A DNA stretch of 57,652 bases from an uncultured Clostridia bacterium (GTDB lineage Bacteria > Bacillota > Clostridia > Oscillospirales > Oscillospiraceae): contig CAMBAJ010000005.1 in the NCBI GenBank assembly GCA_945864305.1, forward strand, positions 1-57,652, given 5' to 3'. The notes beneath the pieces were generated by a model. The model was not told where the DNA came from. It saw only the letters and a program-made list of their open reading frames with translations, and ran no database searches. The position numbers were made by a program, and so were the translations under genes. Shown here in pieces: positions 43,100 to 51,396 of this stretch (the stretch's first letter is position 1; each line of letters starts with the position of its first letter).

Positions 43100-43159
43100 G
43101 TGCTCCCCGCTTTTCCATATGGTTTCCAGCACAGCAGGCCACAAATTTTTCTTTTTCTC

Positions 43160-43188
43160 TTGACCTTGCGTAAAAAATACATTAAAAT
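43160..43188 (+). promoter_or_regulatory. Promoter of the radical SAM gene
   Basis: TTGACC (43160-43165) and TAAAAT (43183-43188) are 17 bases apart, about 90 bases before the start codon. Confidence 0.78.
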
Positions 43189-43277
43189 ACTCTAACGTAC
43201 ATGGACTTTGCGGAGCGGCGTTTTGCGCCGTTTTGGCTTCTTATTTCCTATCTACTAACGAAAGGCCGACTGACAAT

Positions 43278-44165
43278 ATGAAACATCCTTACAAGACGCG
43301 TGAAGGCGGCGCCACGGTGACGATCTTCGTCCCCTATGACTGCAAAAACCACTGCCCCTTCTGCATCAATAAAGATGAGTATGCGGACATGACCGGATTC
43401 TCCGCTGAGAAAATCTGCGAGAGTATCGACCGGATGGACAAAATCACCCCCTATTGCGACTTCGTGTTCACCGGCGGCGAACCGTTTTCCAATCTGGAAT
43501 CTCTCCAGGTAATGCTGGACCACATTCCCACGACCCACAGAGTGTTTATCAACACCACCCTTCCCGTCTCTGAGTTCCAGTCCGAGGAGGACATTCTGGC
43601 GTTCGCGGAAAAGAACAAGCACAAGATCACCTGCATCAACGTCTCCCGCCATATGCAGAAGTACGTGGTGGAGTCCAATGATGGCCTGCTGGCCCGTCTG
43701 CCGGTGCCCTTCCGCGTAAACTGCGTGCTGTACAAGAACTACCCCGCCGAGGGCCTGGTCCCCTACATGGAGCGGTTTTTGAAGATTCCCAACGCCTCCA
43801 TCCAGTTCCGTTTCGACTATACCGCCACTACGCCTGAGAATCTCTATGACGAGGATGACGACAAAATTCTGCAGGACCTGAAGAAGGTGGCACGGTATAC
43901 GGGTCTTGACGGCTGCCGGATGCGCTGCGGCTTCCATTTTGATTATAAGGGTATGGAGTTGACCTATCACAAGACGCTGCCCTACTCCACCATTGTGGAA
44001 AAGGACCCTGTAGATGGTGTTACTTACGATATCCTGTATGATATTCTCATTAAGCAGAACGGTGATATTCACTCCGACTGGACCGGTGTTCTTCTGGATG
44101 TGGACGCCTACGAAAAGGTCGTTTTTGAGCCCTATGACCTGAAGTGGCTGACCCGAATCGCATAA
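43278..44165 (+). CDS. Radical SAM protein of unknown function
   Basis: The 295-residue protein has the 4Fe-4S cluster motif CKNHCPFC (Cys residues about 24, 28 and 31), the SAM-binding FTGGEPFSNLESL (about 66-78) and a compact TIM-barrel length. No C-terminal SPASM cluster is visible; two further cysteines lie in DGCRMRCGFHFDYKG (about 213-227). ATG 43278 is preceded by AAAGG at a long spacing of 12. The reaction is unknown. Two dehydrogenase genes follow 61 bases later on the same strand and might be in the same unit. Confidence 0.88.
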   Translation: MKHPYKTREGGATVTIFVPYDCKNHCPFCINKDEYADMTGFSAEKICESIDRMDKITPYCDFVFTGGEPFSNLESLQVMLDHIPTTHRVFINTTLPVSEFQSEEDILAFAEKNKHKITCINVSRHMQKYVVESNDGLLARLPVPFRVNCVLYKNYPAEGLVPYMERFLKIPNASIQFRFDYTATTPENLYDEDDDKILQDLKKVARYTGLDGCRMRCGFHFDYKGMELTYHKTLPYSTIVEKDPVDGVTYDILYDILIKQNGDIHSDWTGVLLDVDAYEKVVFEPYDLKWLTRIA

Positions 44166-44226
44166 ACAAGTCTGTGGCGGCGGAATTTTTCCGCCGCTCT
44201 TTTTCATATGAGGAGGCAAACGGAAC

Positions 44227-45144
44227 ATGACAGAGATCAAAACCGCCGGTGTCATCGGTCTTGGCGCGCTGGGCACCCTTTACGCACATCTGCTGACCGA
44301 AGCCCTGGGAAAAGACCGGGTACTGGTCCTGGCCGATCAGGCCCGCACAGAGCGCTACCGCAAAAACGCCCTGTTTTTCAACAGAGAGCCCTGCGATTTC
44401 AACTACACTGACGCCGCCACTGTCACGGAGCCGGTGGACCTGCTGCTCTTCGCCGTGAAATTCGGCGGTCTGGAGGACGCCATGGAGACCTGCCGTCATC
44501 TGGTGGGTCCTGAGACCACGCTGGTCTCCGTCCTCAACGGCATCTCCAGCGAGCAGGTGCTGAGCGAGATGTTCGACCCGGACCAGATCGTCTGGACCGT
44601 GGCCCAGTATATGTCAGCGGTCAAGGATGGCAATCACGTCCACGTAGACCCCCTGGGGGAACTTGCCATCGGCGTCCCCGCCGGGCAGGACGACCGGCAT
44701 CTCCGACGTCTGACCCGCTTCTTTGACTCCATCCAGTTTCCCTATTCCCTGCCGGAGGACATCCGTGTCCACATGTGGAGCAAGCTCCTCTGCAACACCG
44801 GCTGCAACCAGGCCTGCATGGTCTTTGAGTGCGGCTACGGCGGGCTGCAGCCCGGCGGCAGAGGCCGGGAGACTATGCTGGGCGCCATGCGGGAAGTGGC
44901 CGCCGTGGGCAAGGCCGAGGGGATTCCGCTGTCTGAGAAGGATGTGCAGAGCTGGGTCCATATCATCGACGGGTTCCCGGCAGACGGTGAGCCCTCCATG
45001 CGGCAGGACGGCAAGGCCCACCGCAGAAGCGAGGTGGAGCTGTTCTCCGGCACTATCCGGAAGCTGGGCGCCAAGCATGGCATTCCCACGCCGGTGAACG
45101 ACTGGCTGTACCAGCGTATCCACGAGATGGAAGCCACCTATTGA
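44227..45144 (+). CDS. Ketopantoate reductase family protein
   Basis: A 305-residue NADP-dependent dehydrogenase of the PanE/ApbA family: Rossmann start GVIGLGALGTLYA (about 8-20), FAVKFGGLEDAM, LNGISSEQVLSEM (catalytic region) and the C-terminal KLLCNTGCNQACMV helix domain with a family-type lysine. PanE makes pantoate for CoA, but several paralogues reduce other 2-oxo acids, so I leave the symbol blank. It lies 24 bases upstream of a 3-hydroxyacyl-CoA dehydrogenase gene. Confidence 0.88.
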   Translation: MTEIKTAGVIGLGALGTLYAHLLTEALGKDRVLVLADQARTERYRKNALFFNREPCDFNYTDAATVTEPVDLLLFAVKFGGLEDAMETCRHLVGPETTLVSVLNGISSEQVLSEMFDPDQIVWTVAQYMSAVKDGNHVHVDPLGELAIGVPAGQDDRHLRRLTRFFDSIQFPYSLPEDIRVHMWSKLLCNTGCNQACMVFECGYGGLQPGGRGRETMLGAMREVAAVGKAEGIPLSEKDVQSWVHIIDGFPADGEPSMRQDGKAHRRSEVELFSGTIRKLGAKHGIPTPVNDWLYQRIHEMEATY

Positions 45145-45168
45145 CCATCCAGAAGGAGGAAAACTTTC

Positions 45169-46107
45169 ATGAATGCGTCCGCTCTTTCCCATGTTGTCAT
45201 CGCCGGCGCCGGGACTATGGGCGCCTCTCTGGCGCAGATTTTTGCCCAGGCCGGTATCCAGGTCACCCTATGGAACCGCAGTCAGGCGGGTCTGGACCGC
45301 GCCGCCGCCCTCATCCGTTCCAATCAGTCCGCTCTGGTGGCCGCTGGCCGCCTGTCGGCGGACGATTCCAACGCCCTGATGGAGCGCATCGTCCCCACCA
45401 CGGAAGATGCCTGCTTCCCGACCGCCAGTTTTCTCCTGGAAAGTATTGCGGAGGACCTGACGCTGAAGCAGGATTTCTTTCGCCGAATCAGTACTCTGGT
45501 CCCAGTGGACTGCATTCTGACCACCAATACCTCCGGGCTGTCCATCTCCGCCATTGGGTCGACCGTGGCGGAACCCGGCCGCTTCTGCGGGATGCACTGG
45601 ATCAACCCGCCCCATTTGGTTCCCCTGGTAGAGGTCATCCAGGGCACTGACACCGGCGACGGCACCATGGATTTCGTCTATGCCCTGGCCCAGCGGCTGA
45701 GAAAGAAGCCTATCCGGGCAAAGGACCTGCCGGGCTTTATCATGAATCGGCTCCAGTTGGCTCTGCTGCGGGAGGCGCTGGCCCTGGTGGACTCCGGAGC
45801 CGCCACCGCCGAGGATGTGGACGCCGCCGTGAAGTACGGTCTGGGCCTGCGGTATGCCTGCGTCGGGCCCTTTGAAACCATGGACCTTGGCGGCGTGGAT
45901 ATCTTTTGCCGGATTGCCAGCTACCTGCTGGCGGACCTGGATGACCGGAAGGATACGCCTCCCCTGCTGCAAACCCTTACAGAACAAGGAGCCTGCGGTG
46001 TCAAGAGCGGCCACGGTTTTTATGATTACAGTGGTGAGAAAGCAGCAGCGGCCCTCGAAAATCGGGACCAAAAATTTATCCGGGTCCTCGATGCCCTGGG
46101 GCTTTAA
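45169..46107 (+). CDS. 3-hydroxyacyl-CoA dehydrogenase family protein (second HBD paralogue)
   Basis: A 312-residue protein with Rossmann motif GAGTMGASLAQIFAQAG, the catalytic-pair context GMHWINPPHLVPLVEV (in true [12 protein letters not shown]), a helical C-terminal domain and the terminal SGHGFYDYSG. It differs from the butyrate-operon enzyme (2082-2918) in having NPPHLVP, the variant seen in some hydroxyacyl-CoA/L-gulonate-type dehydrogenases. The substrate is therefore open. Operon with the preceding reductase gene; ends at a hairpin shared with selD. Confidence 0.88.
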   Translation: MNASALSHVVIAGAGTMGASLAQIFAQAGIQVTLWNRSQAGLDRAAALIRSNQSALVAAGRLSADDSNALMERIVPTTEDACFPTASFLLESIAEDLTLKQDFFRRISTLVPVDCILTTNTSGLSISAIGSTVAEPGRFCGMHWINPPHLVPLVEVIQGTDTGDGTMDFVYALAQRLRKKPIRAKDLPGFIMNRLQLALLREALALVDSGAATAEDVDAAVKYGLGLRYACVGPFETMDLGGVDIFCRIASYLLADLDDRKDTPPLLQTLTEQGACGVKSGHGFYDYSGEKAAAALENRDQKFIRVLDALGL

Positions 46108-46119
46108 TCACATACAGCA

Positions 46120-46149
46120 CAGTAGGCGGACCTCTCAGTCCGCCTACTG
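46120..46149. terminator. Hairpin between convergent genes
   Basis: CAGTAGGCGGAC and GTCCGCCTACTG form a perfect 12-bp stem with a 6-base loop. No long T-run follows, but position between the dehydrogenase and selD stops suggests a terminator. Confidence 0.7.
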
Positions 46150-46154
46150 TCATT

Positions 46155-47195
46155 TCACCGCAGGAAAATCCGCTTTCCTCCCTGATATGTCCGCACCGTG
46201 CCGACACGCTGGGCGCTGGGGACAGAGCCCTTCATCTCCTCATACAGGGCGTCCGCGTCCGCCGGGTCCACTGCCATCAGCAGACCGCCCGCCGTCTGAG
46301 GGTCGTAAAGGATATCCTGTTTACAGAGTTCGGTGTCTCCCGCGTCCACGCCGCTCTCGGCAAAGGAGCGGTTGCGGTACATGCCCTCCGGCAAAATACC
46401 CATCCGGGCCAGCTCCACCGCCTCCGGGATCAGGTCCATGTCCGCCACGTGGAACTCGATCTCCACATCGCTGCCCTGAGCCATCTCATAGCTGTGGCCC
46501 AGCATACCGAAGCCCGTCACATCCGTACAGGCGTGGACCCGGTACTTCACCATGGCGTCCCGGGCCGCTTTGTTCAGGGTGGTCATCAGCCGGTGGGCCA
46601 GCTCCATGGCCTCCGTGGAGGCCATCTCCGCCTTGGCGGCGGTGGTCAGAACGCCGATGCCCAGGGGCTTTGTGAACAGCAGCACATCCCCCGGCTTCGC
46701 CCCGGCGTTGGTCAGGATGTGGTCGGGATGGACAAAGCCCGTTACCGCCAGGCCGTACTTCGGCTCCTCGTCCAAGATGCTGTGACCGCCGGTGATGAGG
46801 GCACCCGCCTCGTAGACCTTGTCATAGCCGCCTCGCAGCAACTGGTGCACCGCGTCCTTCGGCATATTGGCCGGAATGGCCATGATGTTCAGGCACAGCT
46901 TCGGCTCGCCGCCCATGGCGTACACGTCGGAGAGGGCGTTGGTGGCCGCGATCTGGCCGAACAGATACGGGTCGTCGGCGATAGGTGGGAAAAAGTCCAC
47001 CGTCTGCACAAGGGCCAGATCGTCGGAAATTTTGTAGACCGAGGCGTCGTCGCTCTTGTCGAAACCCACCAGCAAGTTGGGGTCCTGGTGGACCTTGATG
47101 CCGTCCAGCAGCTGGGCCAGAACGCCCGCGCCCACTTTGGCGCCGCATCCGGCGCACTTCGCCAGTTTGGTGAGTTTCACTTCATTTTCAGGCAT
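46155..47195 (-). CDS. selD: Selenide, water dikinase
   Basis: SelD makes selenophosphate from selenide and ATP, the selenium donor for selenocysteine, selenouridine and Se-labile molybdenum hydroxylases. The 346-residue product starts MPENEVKLTKLAKCAGCGAK; the catalytic Cys corresponds to the second Cys of CAGC, with the nearby Lys, while the second E. coli cysteine is alanine here. DDASVYK, TGGHSILDEEPKYGLAVTG and the C-terminal DPQTAGGLL follow. ATG 47195 has AAAGGAG at 7 bases. It is the last gene after yqeC, yqeB and vanX, so it probably serves the hydroxylase pathway. Confidence 0.96.
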   Translation of the reverse strand: MPENEVKLTKLAKCAGCGAKVGAGVLAQLLDGIKVHQDPNLLVGFDKSDDASVYKISDDLALVQTVDFFPPIADDPYLFGQIAATNALSDVYAMGGEPKLCLNIMAIPANMPKDAVHQLLRGGYDKVYEAGALITGGHSILDEEPKYGLAVTGFVHPDHILTNAGAKPGDVLLFTKPLGIGVLTTAAKAEMASTEAMELAHRLMTTLNKAARDAMVKYRVHACTDVTGFGMLGHSYEMAQGSDVEIEFHVADMDLIPEAVELARMGILPEGMYRNRSFAESGVDAGDTELCKQDILYDPQTAGGLLMAVDPADADALYEEMKGSVPSAQRVGTVRTYQGGKRIFLR

Positions 47196-47214
47196 GGCTG
47201 TTCTCCTTTCCGTT

Positions 47215-47919
47215 TTACGGCGTAAAGTTCTCCTCCACCTCATAGGAATCTGTATCGGAGAAGTGCCACCACTCGCTGGAATACGGCTTGAAGCCCGCTT
47301 CTATCATCGTCTCTTCCAGCAACAGTGCGTTGATTGCCGCCTCTTCTTCCACATCGCTGTAATCCCGATCCGCTTTGGCGGAGAAATCGTCAAAGCCGGT
47401 GGGCATGGAGACATCCTCGCCATCAGATGTCACCAGAGTCAAGTCCACCGTATTGCCCCTGCTGTGGGAGGAAAAGCCCTTGTTGGGATTTGCCACATAC
47501 CGTCCATCAGGGCAGATGTCCCACAGGGCAAACTGCGCTGACACCGGGCGGAAGGCATCCCAGATTTTCAGGCCATATCCCTGCTCCGCCAAAGTCTCCT
47601 GCGCGGCAGCCAGCTTCTTCACTGTGCCGTATCGGAGATAGGCGTCTGAGAACGTATAGATCACCTGGCCGGTAAAATTGTCCGCCGTGGCGTACCGTAA
47701 ATCCACTGTGATCTTCGGTATATAGTCCCTCACCAGCACGAATGCTTCATTCTCTGGTTCCGGCACAAGTTCCGGGGCCGGTTCAGGCGCTGGCTCTTGC
47801 TGCTGCTCTTCCACAGGAGAAGCAGCTTCTTCTCGCTCTGGTTCCGGCTCCATCCCAGCACATCCAGCAAGAAGCAGTGACGCCAGAAGCAAAGGGGCGA
47901 TCTTCTCAAGCCGCTTCAT
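47215..47919 (-). CDS. D-alanyl-D-alanine dipeptidase, VanX-type lipoprotein
   Basis: A 234-residue exported M15D peptidase: lipobox LLAGC (Cys20), a Glu/Pro-rich linker to about 57, then the catalytic domain with DLRYATADNFTG, IWDAFRPVSAQ, the zinc motif SSHSRGNTVD (His152, Asp159) and EWWHF (Glu216, His219). VanX/DdpX enzymes cleave D-Ala-D-Ala; exported forms may trim or recycle wall peptides. It overlaps yqeB by 4 bases (ATGA) and selD follows after 19 bases, so it is embedded in the selenium operon. No vanH/vanA homologues are here. Confidence 0.93.
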   Translation of the reverse strand: MKRLEKIAPLLLASLLLAGCAGMEPEPEREEAASPVEEQQQEPAPEPAPELVPEPENEAFVLVRDYIPKITVDLRYATADNFTGQVIYTFSDAYLRYGTVKKLAAAQETLAEQGYGLKIWDAFRPVSAQFALWDICPDGRYVANPNKGFSSHSRGNTVDLTLVTSDGEDVSMPTGFDDFSAKADRDYSDVEEEAAINALLLEETMIEAGFKPYSSEWWHFSDTDSYEVEENFTP

Positions 47920-48707
47920 TCCAGTGCTCCGGTCAGGTCCAGAATAGCCTCCAGCACGCCGCCGCCCACTGCCAGGGCCTTGTCCGACGCACAGTAGCAG
48001 TGCTCAATTTTGCACCGGGGATCGATGTCCCCTGCCTTCATGCCCTTGAACACCGGCGTACCGTCCGCCAGAATCCCCCGGAGCACGCCGTCCAGGGTGC
48101 AGAGCATGGGCTCGCCGTTCACCGTGGCGGCCACGTCTCCCATCTTCACCTGGGCTCCGATGTCCAAAATCTGATGGAACACGCCGTCCGCCGGGGCCCG
48201 GAGCACCCGCTCCCCGGCAAAGCCGCCGATCAGGCCCGGGATGCCGGTGTTGGGCGCCGCCGGCCCCTGGTGGATAACCCGGCCGAGATAGTGTCCCCGC
48301 ATGGTCTCCACCACCGCGTGGCAGTCCTCCCCCGCCGTGAAGCCGGGGCCCACGCCGATGACCACCGGCGCGTCGGTGATGGCCGTACCCAGATTCTTTT
48401 TCGCCAGAATGGCGTCCACCACCGCGTCCGGCTTCAAAACCGGGATGCAGGCGCCGTTCGGATCCGTCAGTACCGGAACGACACCGGTCTCCAGAAGCTC
48501 CAGCGCCTGGGCCGGCGTCTCCGCGTGCTTCGCCGTCACATCCTCCACCGTCGTCTCGCCAAAGACCACCGCCTGGGAAAAGCAGACGGTCCGGCGGATG
48601 GCCGTGGGCCGCTCAATATCCGTCATGACGACCCGGATATGGGACCGCCAGAGGCGCAATGCAATGCCGGTGGCGATGTCACCGGCGCCGCGAATCACAA
48701 CGAGCAT
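47916..48707 (-). CDS. yqeB: Selenium-dependent molybdenum hydroxylase maturation protein YqeB
   Basis: The 263-residue protein starts LVVIRGAGDIATGIALRL, a Rossmann-like FAD/NAD loop, and shows GVGPGFTAGEDCHAVVETMRGH and GCVLEAILDLTGALE-type C-terminus seen in the YqeB/EF2563 family. Family members co-occur with SelD, YqeC and molybdenum hydroxylases and are thought to insert selenium into the cofactor. ATG 48707 has GGGAG at 8 bases. Overlaps yqeC by 13 bases and vanX by 4. Confidence 0.92.
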   Translation of the reverse strand: MLVVIRGAGDIATGIALRLWRSHIRVVMTDIERPTAIRRTVCFSQAVVFGETTVEDVTAKHAETPAQALELLETGVVPVLTDPNGACIPVLKPDAVVDAILAKKNLGTAITDAPVVIGVGPGFTAGEDCHAVVETMRGHYLGRVIHQGPAAPNTGIPGLIGGFAGERVLRAPADGVFHQILDIGAQVKMGDVAATVNGEPMLCTLDGVLRGILADGTPVFKGMKAGDIDPRCKIEHCYCASDKALAVGGGVLEAILDLTGALE

Positions 48708-49369
48708 GAAACACACTCCCCTTTCTGTAAGCTTCCGGCCAGGGCCGGACAATCCAGCAGCGCCGCCAGCGCCCTGGCGTCCGCCATGCGGGAGGCCGTC
48801 TCGGCCTGGTTGATATAGACCCGGTCATGGAGGGCCTCTGCCTTCAAAACAGCCGCCTCCGTCTCTGGGGTAGCCGCGTCATCCGCCCGCACCCCGGCGA
48901 GAAGGGCATACCGATCCGGGCGGTGAGCTACCTCGGAGATGGACCGGCCAAAGCCGGACGCCCCCACGACGCAGATCGTCTGATTGGCCTCCGGCGGGAT
49001 CACCGGCTCATGGGCCGCGTGGGCCTTCAGGGGCCGCCGGGCGGCGCCGTCTGCCTCCACCAATACATAATCGAACCCGGACGCCAGCCGCTCCATGGGC
49101 GCATCCATCGCTGTCAGCTTTCCCGTCTCCGGCAGCATCGTCCCAGCACACAGCAGCCGATGGCGCTCCCGCAGCTCCTCCAGCTCCGCAAGACTTTTGG
49201 CACAGGGGATATCCGGGAACGGCAAAATTTTCGTCGTCGTATACAGCAGGACGCAGTGGCCGTTCCCGGATAGTTCCTGCCCGAGCGTCCACAGCAGCGT
49301 GGTCTTTCCGCCGCCGCCGATGACGGCAGTGACGCCCGGAGAAATCTCCAGCAATGATGACAGTTTCAC
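48695..49369 (-). CDS. yqeC: Selenium-dependent hydroxylase accessory protein YqeC
   Basis: A 224-residue P-loop protein with VIGGGGKTTLLWTLGQEL (about 16-33) and FDYVLVEADGAARRPLKAHAAHEPVIPP, the YqeC family hallmark. Its partners are YqeB and SelD; role in SDMH maturation is established mainly by gene linkage. GTG start at 49369 with AGGGG upstream. It is the first gene of the minus-strand operon, divergent from moaA; promoter 49399-49428. Confidence 0.92.
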   Translation of the reverse strand: MKLSSLLEISPGVTAVIGGGGKTTLLWTLGQELSGNGHCVLLYTTTKILPFPDIPCAKSLAELEELRERHRLLCAGTMLPETGKLTAMDAPMERLASGFDYVLVEADGAARRPLKAHAAHEPVIPPEANQTICVVGASGFGRSISEVAHRPDRYALLAGVRADDAATPETEAAVLKAEALHDRVYINQAETASRMADARALAALLDCPALAGSLQKGECVSCSL

Positions 49370-49398
49370 GGCTCCGCCCCTTTCGTTCTTCTTTGTTC

Positions 49399-49428
49399 AG
49401 AATAGCACCGATATAGCCGCGCCGTCAA
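49399..49428 (-). promoter_or_regulatory. Promoter of yqeC-yqeB-vanX-selD
   Basis: On the minus strand TTGACG (49423-49428) and TATTCT (49399-49404) are 18 bases apart, with TGC before the -10. Confidence 0.78.
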
Positions 49429-49437
49429 GAGGTTGAC
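49424..49437. promoter_or_regulatory. Inverted repeat in the divergent moaA/yqeC control region
   Basis: GTCAA-GAGG-TTGAC is a perfect dyad that overlaps the yqeC -35. A further TTGAC copy at 49446-49450 forms the moaA -35. It could be an operator for a shared regulator. Confidence 0.4.
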
Positions 49438-49445
49438 CTATTTCC

Positions 49446-49473
49446 TTGACTTTTCCAGATATGCTGATATAAT
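49446..49473 (+). promoter_or_regulatory. Promoter of moaA-moaC-MOSC-moeA-like
   Basis: TTGACT (49446-49451) and TATAAT (49468-49473) are 16 bases apart, with TGA before the -10. The start of moaA is about 40 bases downstream of the expected start point, leaving no room for a Moco riboswitch. Confidence 0.82.
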
Positions 49474-49519
49474 GAAACTACCGTTTATCTTAATGGAGTA
49501 TCACGGAAGGAGTACGGTC

Positions 49520-50464
49520 ATGCGGGATAACTGTGGCCGGACAATTGACTATCTGCGGCTGTCAGTCACAGACCTGTGCAACTACCGCTGCCGGTACTGT
49601 ATGCCGGAGAGCGGCGTGTGCAAGTGTGCTCATGAAGAGATTCTGTCCATGGAGGAATACGTGGAGATCGCCCGGGCCGCTGTCGGCCTTGGCATCCGCA
49701 AGATCCGTCTCACCGGCGGTGAGCCGCTGGTCCGCCGGGGGCTGCTGGAACTCTGCCGCCAGCTGCGGGCCATTCCGGAGCTGAAAGAGCTGTGCCTGAC
49801 CACCAATGGAAGTCTTCTTCCCCAGATGGCAAAGCCCCTGCGGGAGGCGGGCGTGGACCGGCTGAACATCAGTCTGGACACCCTGTGGCCTGAGCGGTTT
49901 GCCTATATCACACGCCTCGGAAAGCTGTCGGACGTGTGGACGGGCATCGAGGTCGCAGAGGCCGCGGGATTTCGGAATCTAAAGCTGGACACGGTATTGA
50001 TCGGCGGTTTTAACGACGATGAGATTGGGGATTTTCTCAACCTGACCATAGAGCACCCCTGGGAGGTCCGTTTCATCGAGCTGATGCCCATGGGCCCCTG
50101 CGCCGGGTGGGAGAAAGGCTGCTTTTTATCCGCGGATGAAGTGGTGAACAGGTATCCCGCTTTACAGAGAATTGACAACTGTGGCGTGGCCAGCCGGTAT
50201 CGTCTGCCGGGTGCTAGGGGTACTGTGGGGCTCATCTCCCCTCTCAGTCACACTTTCTGCGGCGACTGCCGCCGCATCCGGGTGACATCCGACGGCAGGC
50301 TGAAGAGCTGTCTGCACTCCGCTGCGGAGATTCCCCTTCGGGGGCTCCACGGCGCCGCGCTGGAGGAGGCCATCCGTCAGGGCATCCTGCAAAAGCCCCT
50401 GCGGCACCATTTGGCGGAGCACCCCAGTGACACGCCCCGCAATATGAACCAAATCGGAGGATAA
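49520..50464 (+). CDS. moaA: GTP 3-prime,8-cyclase
   Basis: MoaA is the radical SAM enzyme that starts molybdopterin synthesis from GTP. The 314-residue product has the N-terminal cluster [20 protein letters not shown], the second cluster region [22 protein letters not shown], and the family-typical terminal GG (NQIGG). ATG 49520 is 7 bases after GGAAGGAG. moaC follows after 5 bases. Divergent from the yqeC operon. Confidence 0.96.
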   Translation: MRDNCGRTIDYLRLSVTDLCNYRCRYCMPESGVCKCAHEEILSMEEYVEIARAAVGLGIRKIRLTGGEPLVRRGLLELCRQLRAIPELKELCLTTNGSLLPQMAKPLREAGVDRLNISLDTLWPERFAYITRLGKLSDVWTGIEVAEAAGFRNLKLDTVLIGGFNDDEIGDFLNLTIEHPWEVRFIELMPMGPCAGWEKGCFLSADEVVNRYPALQRIDNCGVASRYRLPGARGTVGLISPLSHTFCGDCRRIRVTSDGRLKSCLHSAAEIPLRGLHGAALEEAIRQGILQKPLRHHLAEHPSDTPRNMNQIGG

Positions 50465-50469
50465 CGCCC

Positions 50470-50949
50470 ATGTCTGAACTGACGCATTTCAACGAACAGG
50501 GCCGGGCCAAAATGGTGGATGTGACGGAAAAGGCTGTCACCCACCGAACGGCGGTGGCCGCCGGTGAAGTACATATGAGCCCGGGGACCCTGGAAAAAAT
50601 CAAGGCCGGAACCCTGAAAAAGGGCGATGTGCTGGCGGTGGCCCAGGTAGCGGGCATCCAGGCGGCCAAGCACACCTGGGAGCTGATCCCCATGTGCCAT
50701 CCCCTGCCCCTGACGGGTATCGACATCACTTTCGCCTTGACCGAGGACCCCTGCATGGTAGAGATCAGAGCCGCCGTTACCTGCACCGGCGTCACCGGCG
50801 TGGAGATGGAGGCCCTGACCGCCGTATCAACCGCGGCCCTGACCGTCTACGACATGTGCAAGGCGGTCCAGAAGGATATGCGGATCACCAACATCCACCT
50901 GCTGGAGAAGTCCGGCGGCAAGAGCGGCGATTACCGGGCGGAGGAATGA
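50470..50949 (+). CDS. moaC: Cyclic pyranopterin monophosphate synthase
   Basis: MoaC converts the MoaA product into cyclic pyranopterin monophosphate. The 159-residue protein begins [17 protein letters not shown] and contains [11 protein letters not shown] (about 75-85) and [23 protein letters not shown] with the catalytic lysine region, all MoaC signatures. It sits 5 bases after moaA. moaD and moaE, needed for the next step, are not in the window. Confidence 0.97.
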   Translation: MSELTHFNEQGRAKMVDVTEKAVTHRTAVAAGEVHMSPGTLEKIKAGTLKKGDVLAVAQVAGIQAAKHTWELIPMCHPLPLTGIDITFALTEDPCMVEIRAAVTCTGVTGVEMEALTAVSTAALTVYDMCKAVQKDMRITNIHLLEKSGGKSGDYRAEE

Positions 50950-50952
50950 AGG

Positions 50953-51396
50953 ATGGCGGAAGTCGTATCAGTCAATATCAGTGAGCGTAAGGGTGAACAG
51001 AAGCATCCCGTTCCGGAAATCCAGTTAAAGCTCCGCCACGGCATCGTGGGCGACGCCCACGCCGGCGACTGGCACCGGCAGATCAGCCTGCTGGCGGAGG
51101 AGAGCGTGGACACCATGCGGGCGGCCTGCCCCATTCCCCTGAATGCCGGTGTGTTCGCGGAGAATATCAACACCGTGGGCATCGACCTCAAGCACCTGCC
51201 TGTGGGAACCCATCTGCGCATCGGCGAGACGGAGGTGGAGGTCACGCAGATCGGCAAGGAGTGCCACAGCGACTGCGCCATCAAGCGGGCTGTGGGCAAG
51301 TGCGTTATGCCCACGGAGGGCATCTTCGCCATTGTGGTCCGGGAGGGAACCGTCCGGGCCGGAGATCAAATCGAGATTCTGGAGGCGGCCAAATGA
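50953..51396 (+). CDS. MOSC domain protein
   Basis: A 147-residue single MOSC domain: LRHGIVGDAHAGDWHRQISLLAEES and the cysteine-containing IGKECHSDCAIKRAVG. MOSC domains, as in the C-terminus of eukaryotic Moco sulfurase, are thought to carry or deliver sulfur or selenium to the molybdenum cofactor. In an SDMH cluster such a stand-alone MOSC may play that role; this is inference. It overlaps the next gene by 4 bases (ATGA). Confidence 0.92.
   Translation: MAEVVSVNISERKGEQKHPVPEIQLKLRHGIVGDAHAGDWHRQISLLAEESVDTMRAACPIPLNAGVFAENINTVGIDLKHLPVGTHLRIGETEVEVTQIGKECHSDCAIKRAVGKCVMPTEGIFAIVVREGTVRAGDQIEILEAAK

Noticed and set aside
47215-47919. Vancomycin-resistance cluster
   Set aside because: The dipeptidase is VanX-like, but no vanH, D-Ala-D-Lac ligase or VanRS genes are near, and the protein is a lipoprotein rather than cytosolic as VanX is.
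49474-49519. Moco riboswitch before moaA
   Set aside because: Fewer than 50 bases separate the promoter from the start codon, too little for that RNA.
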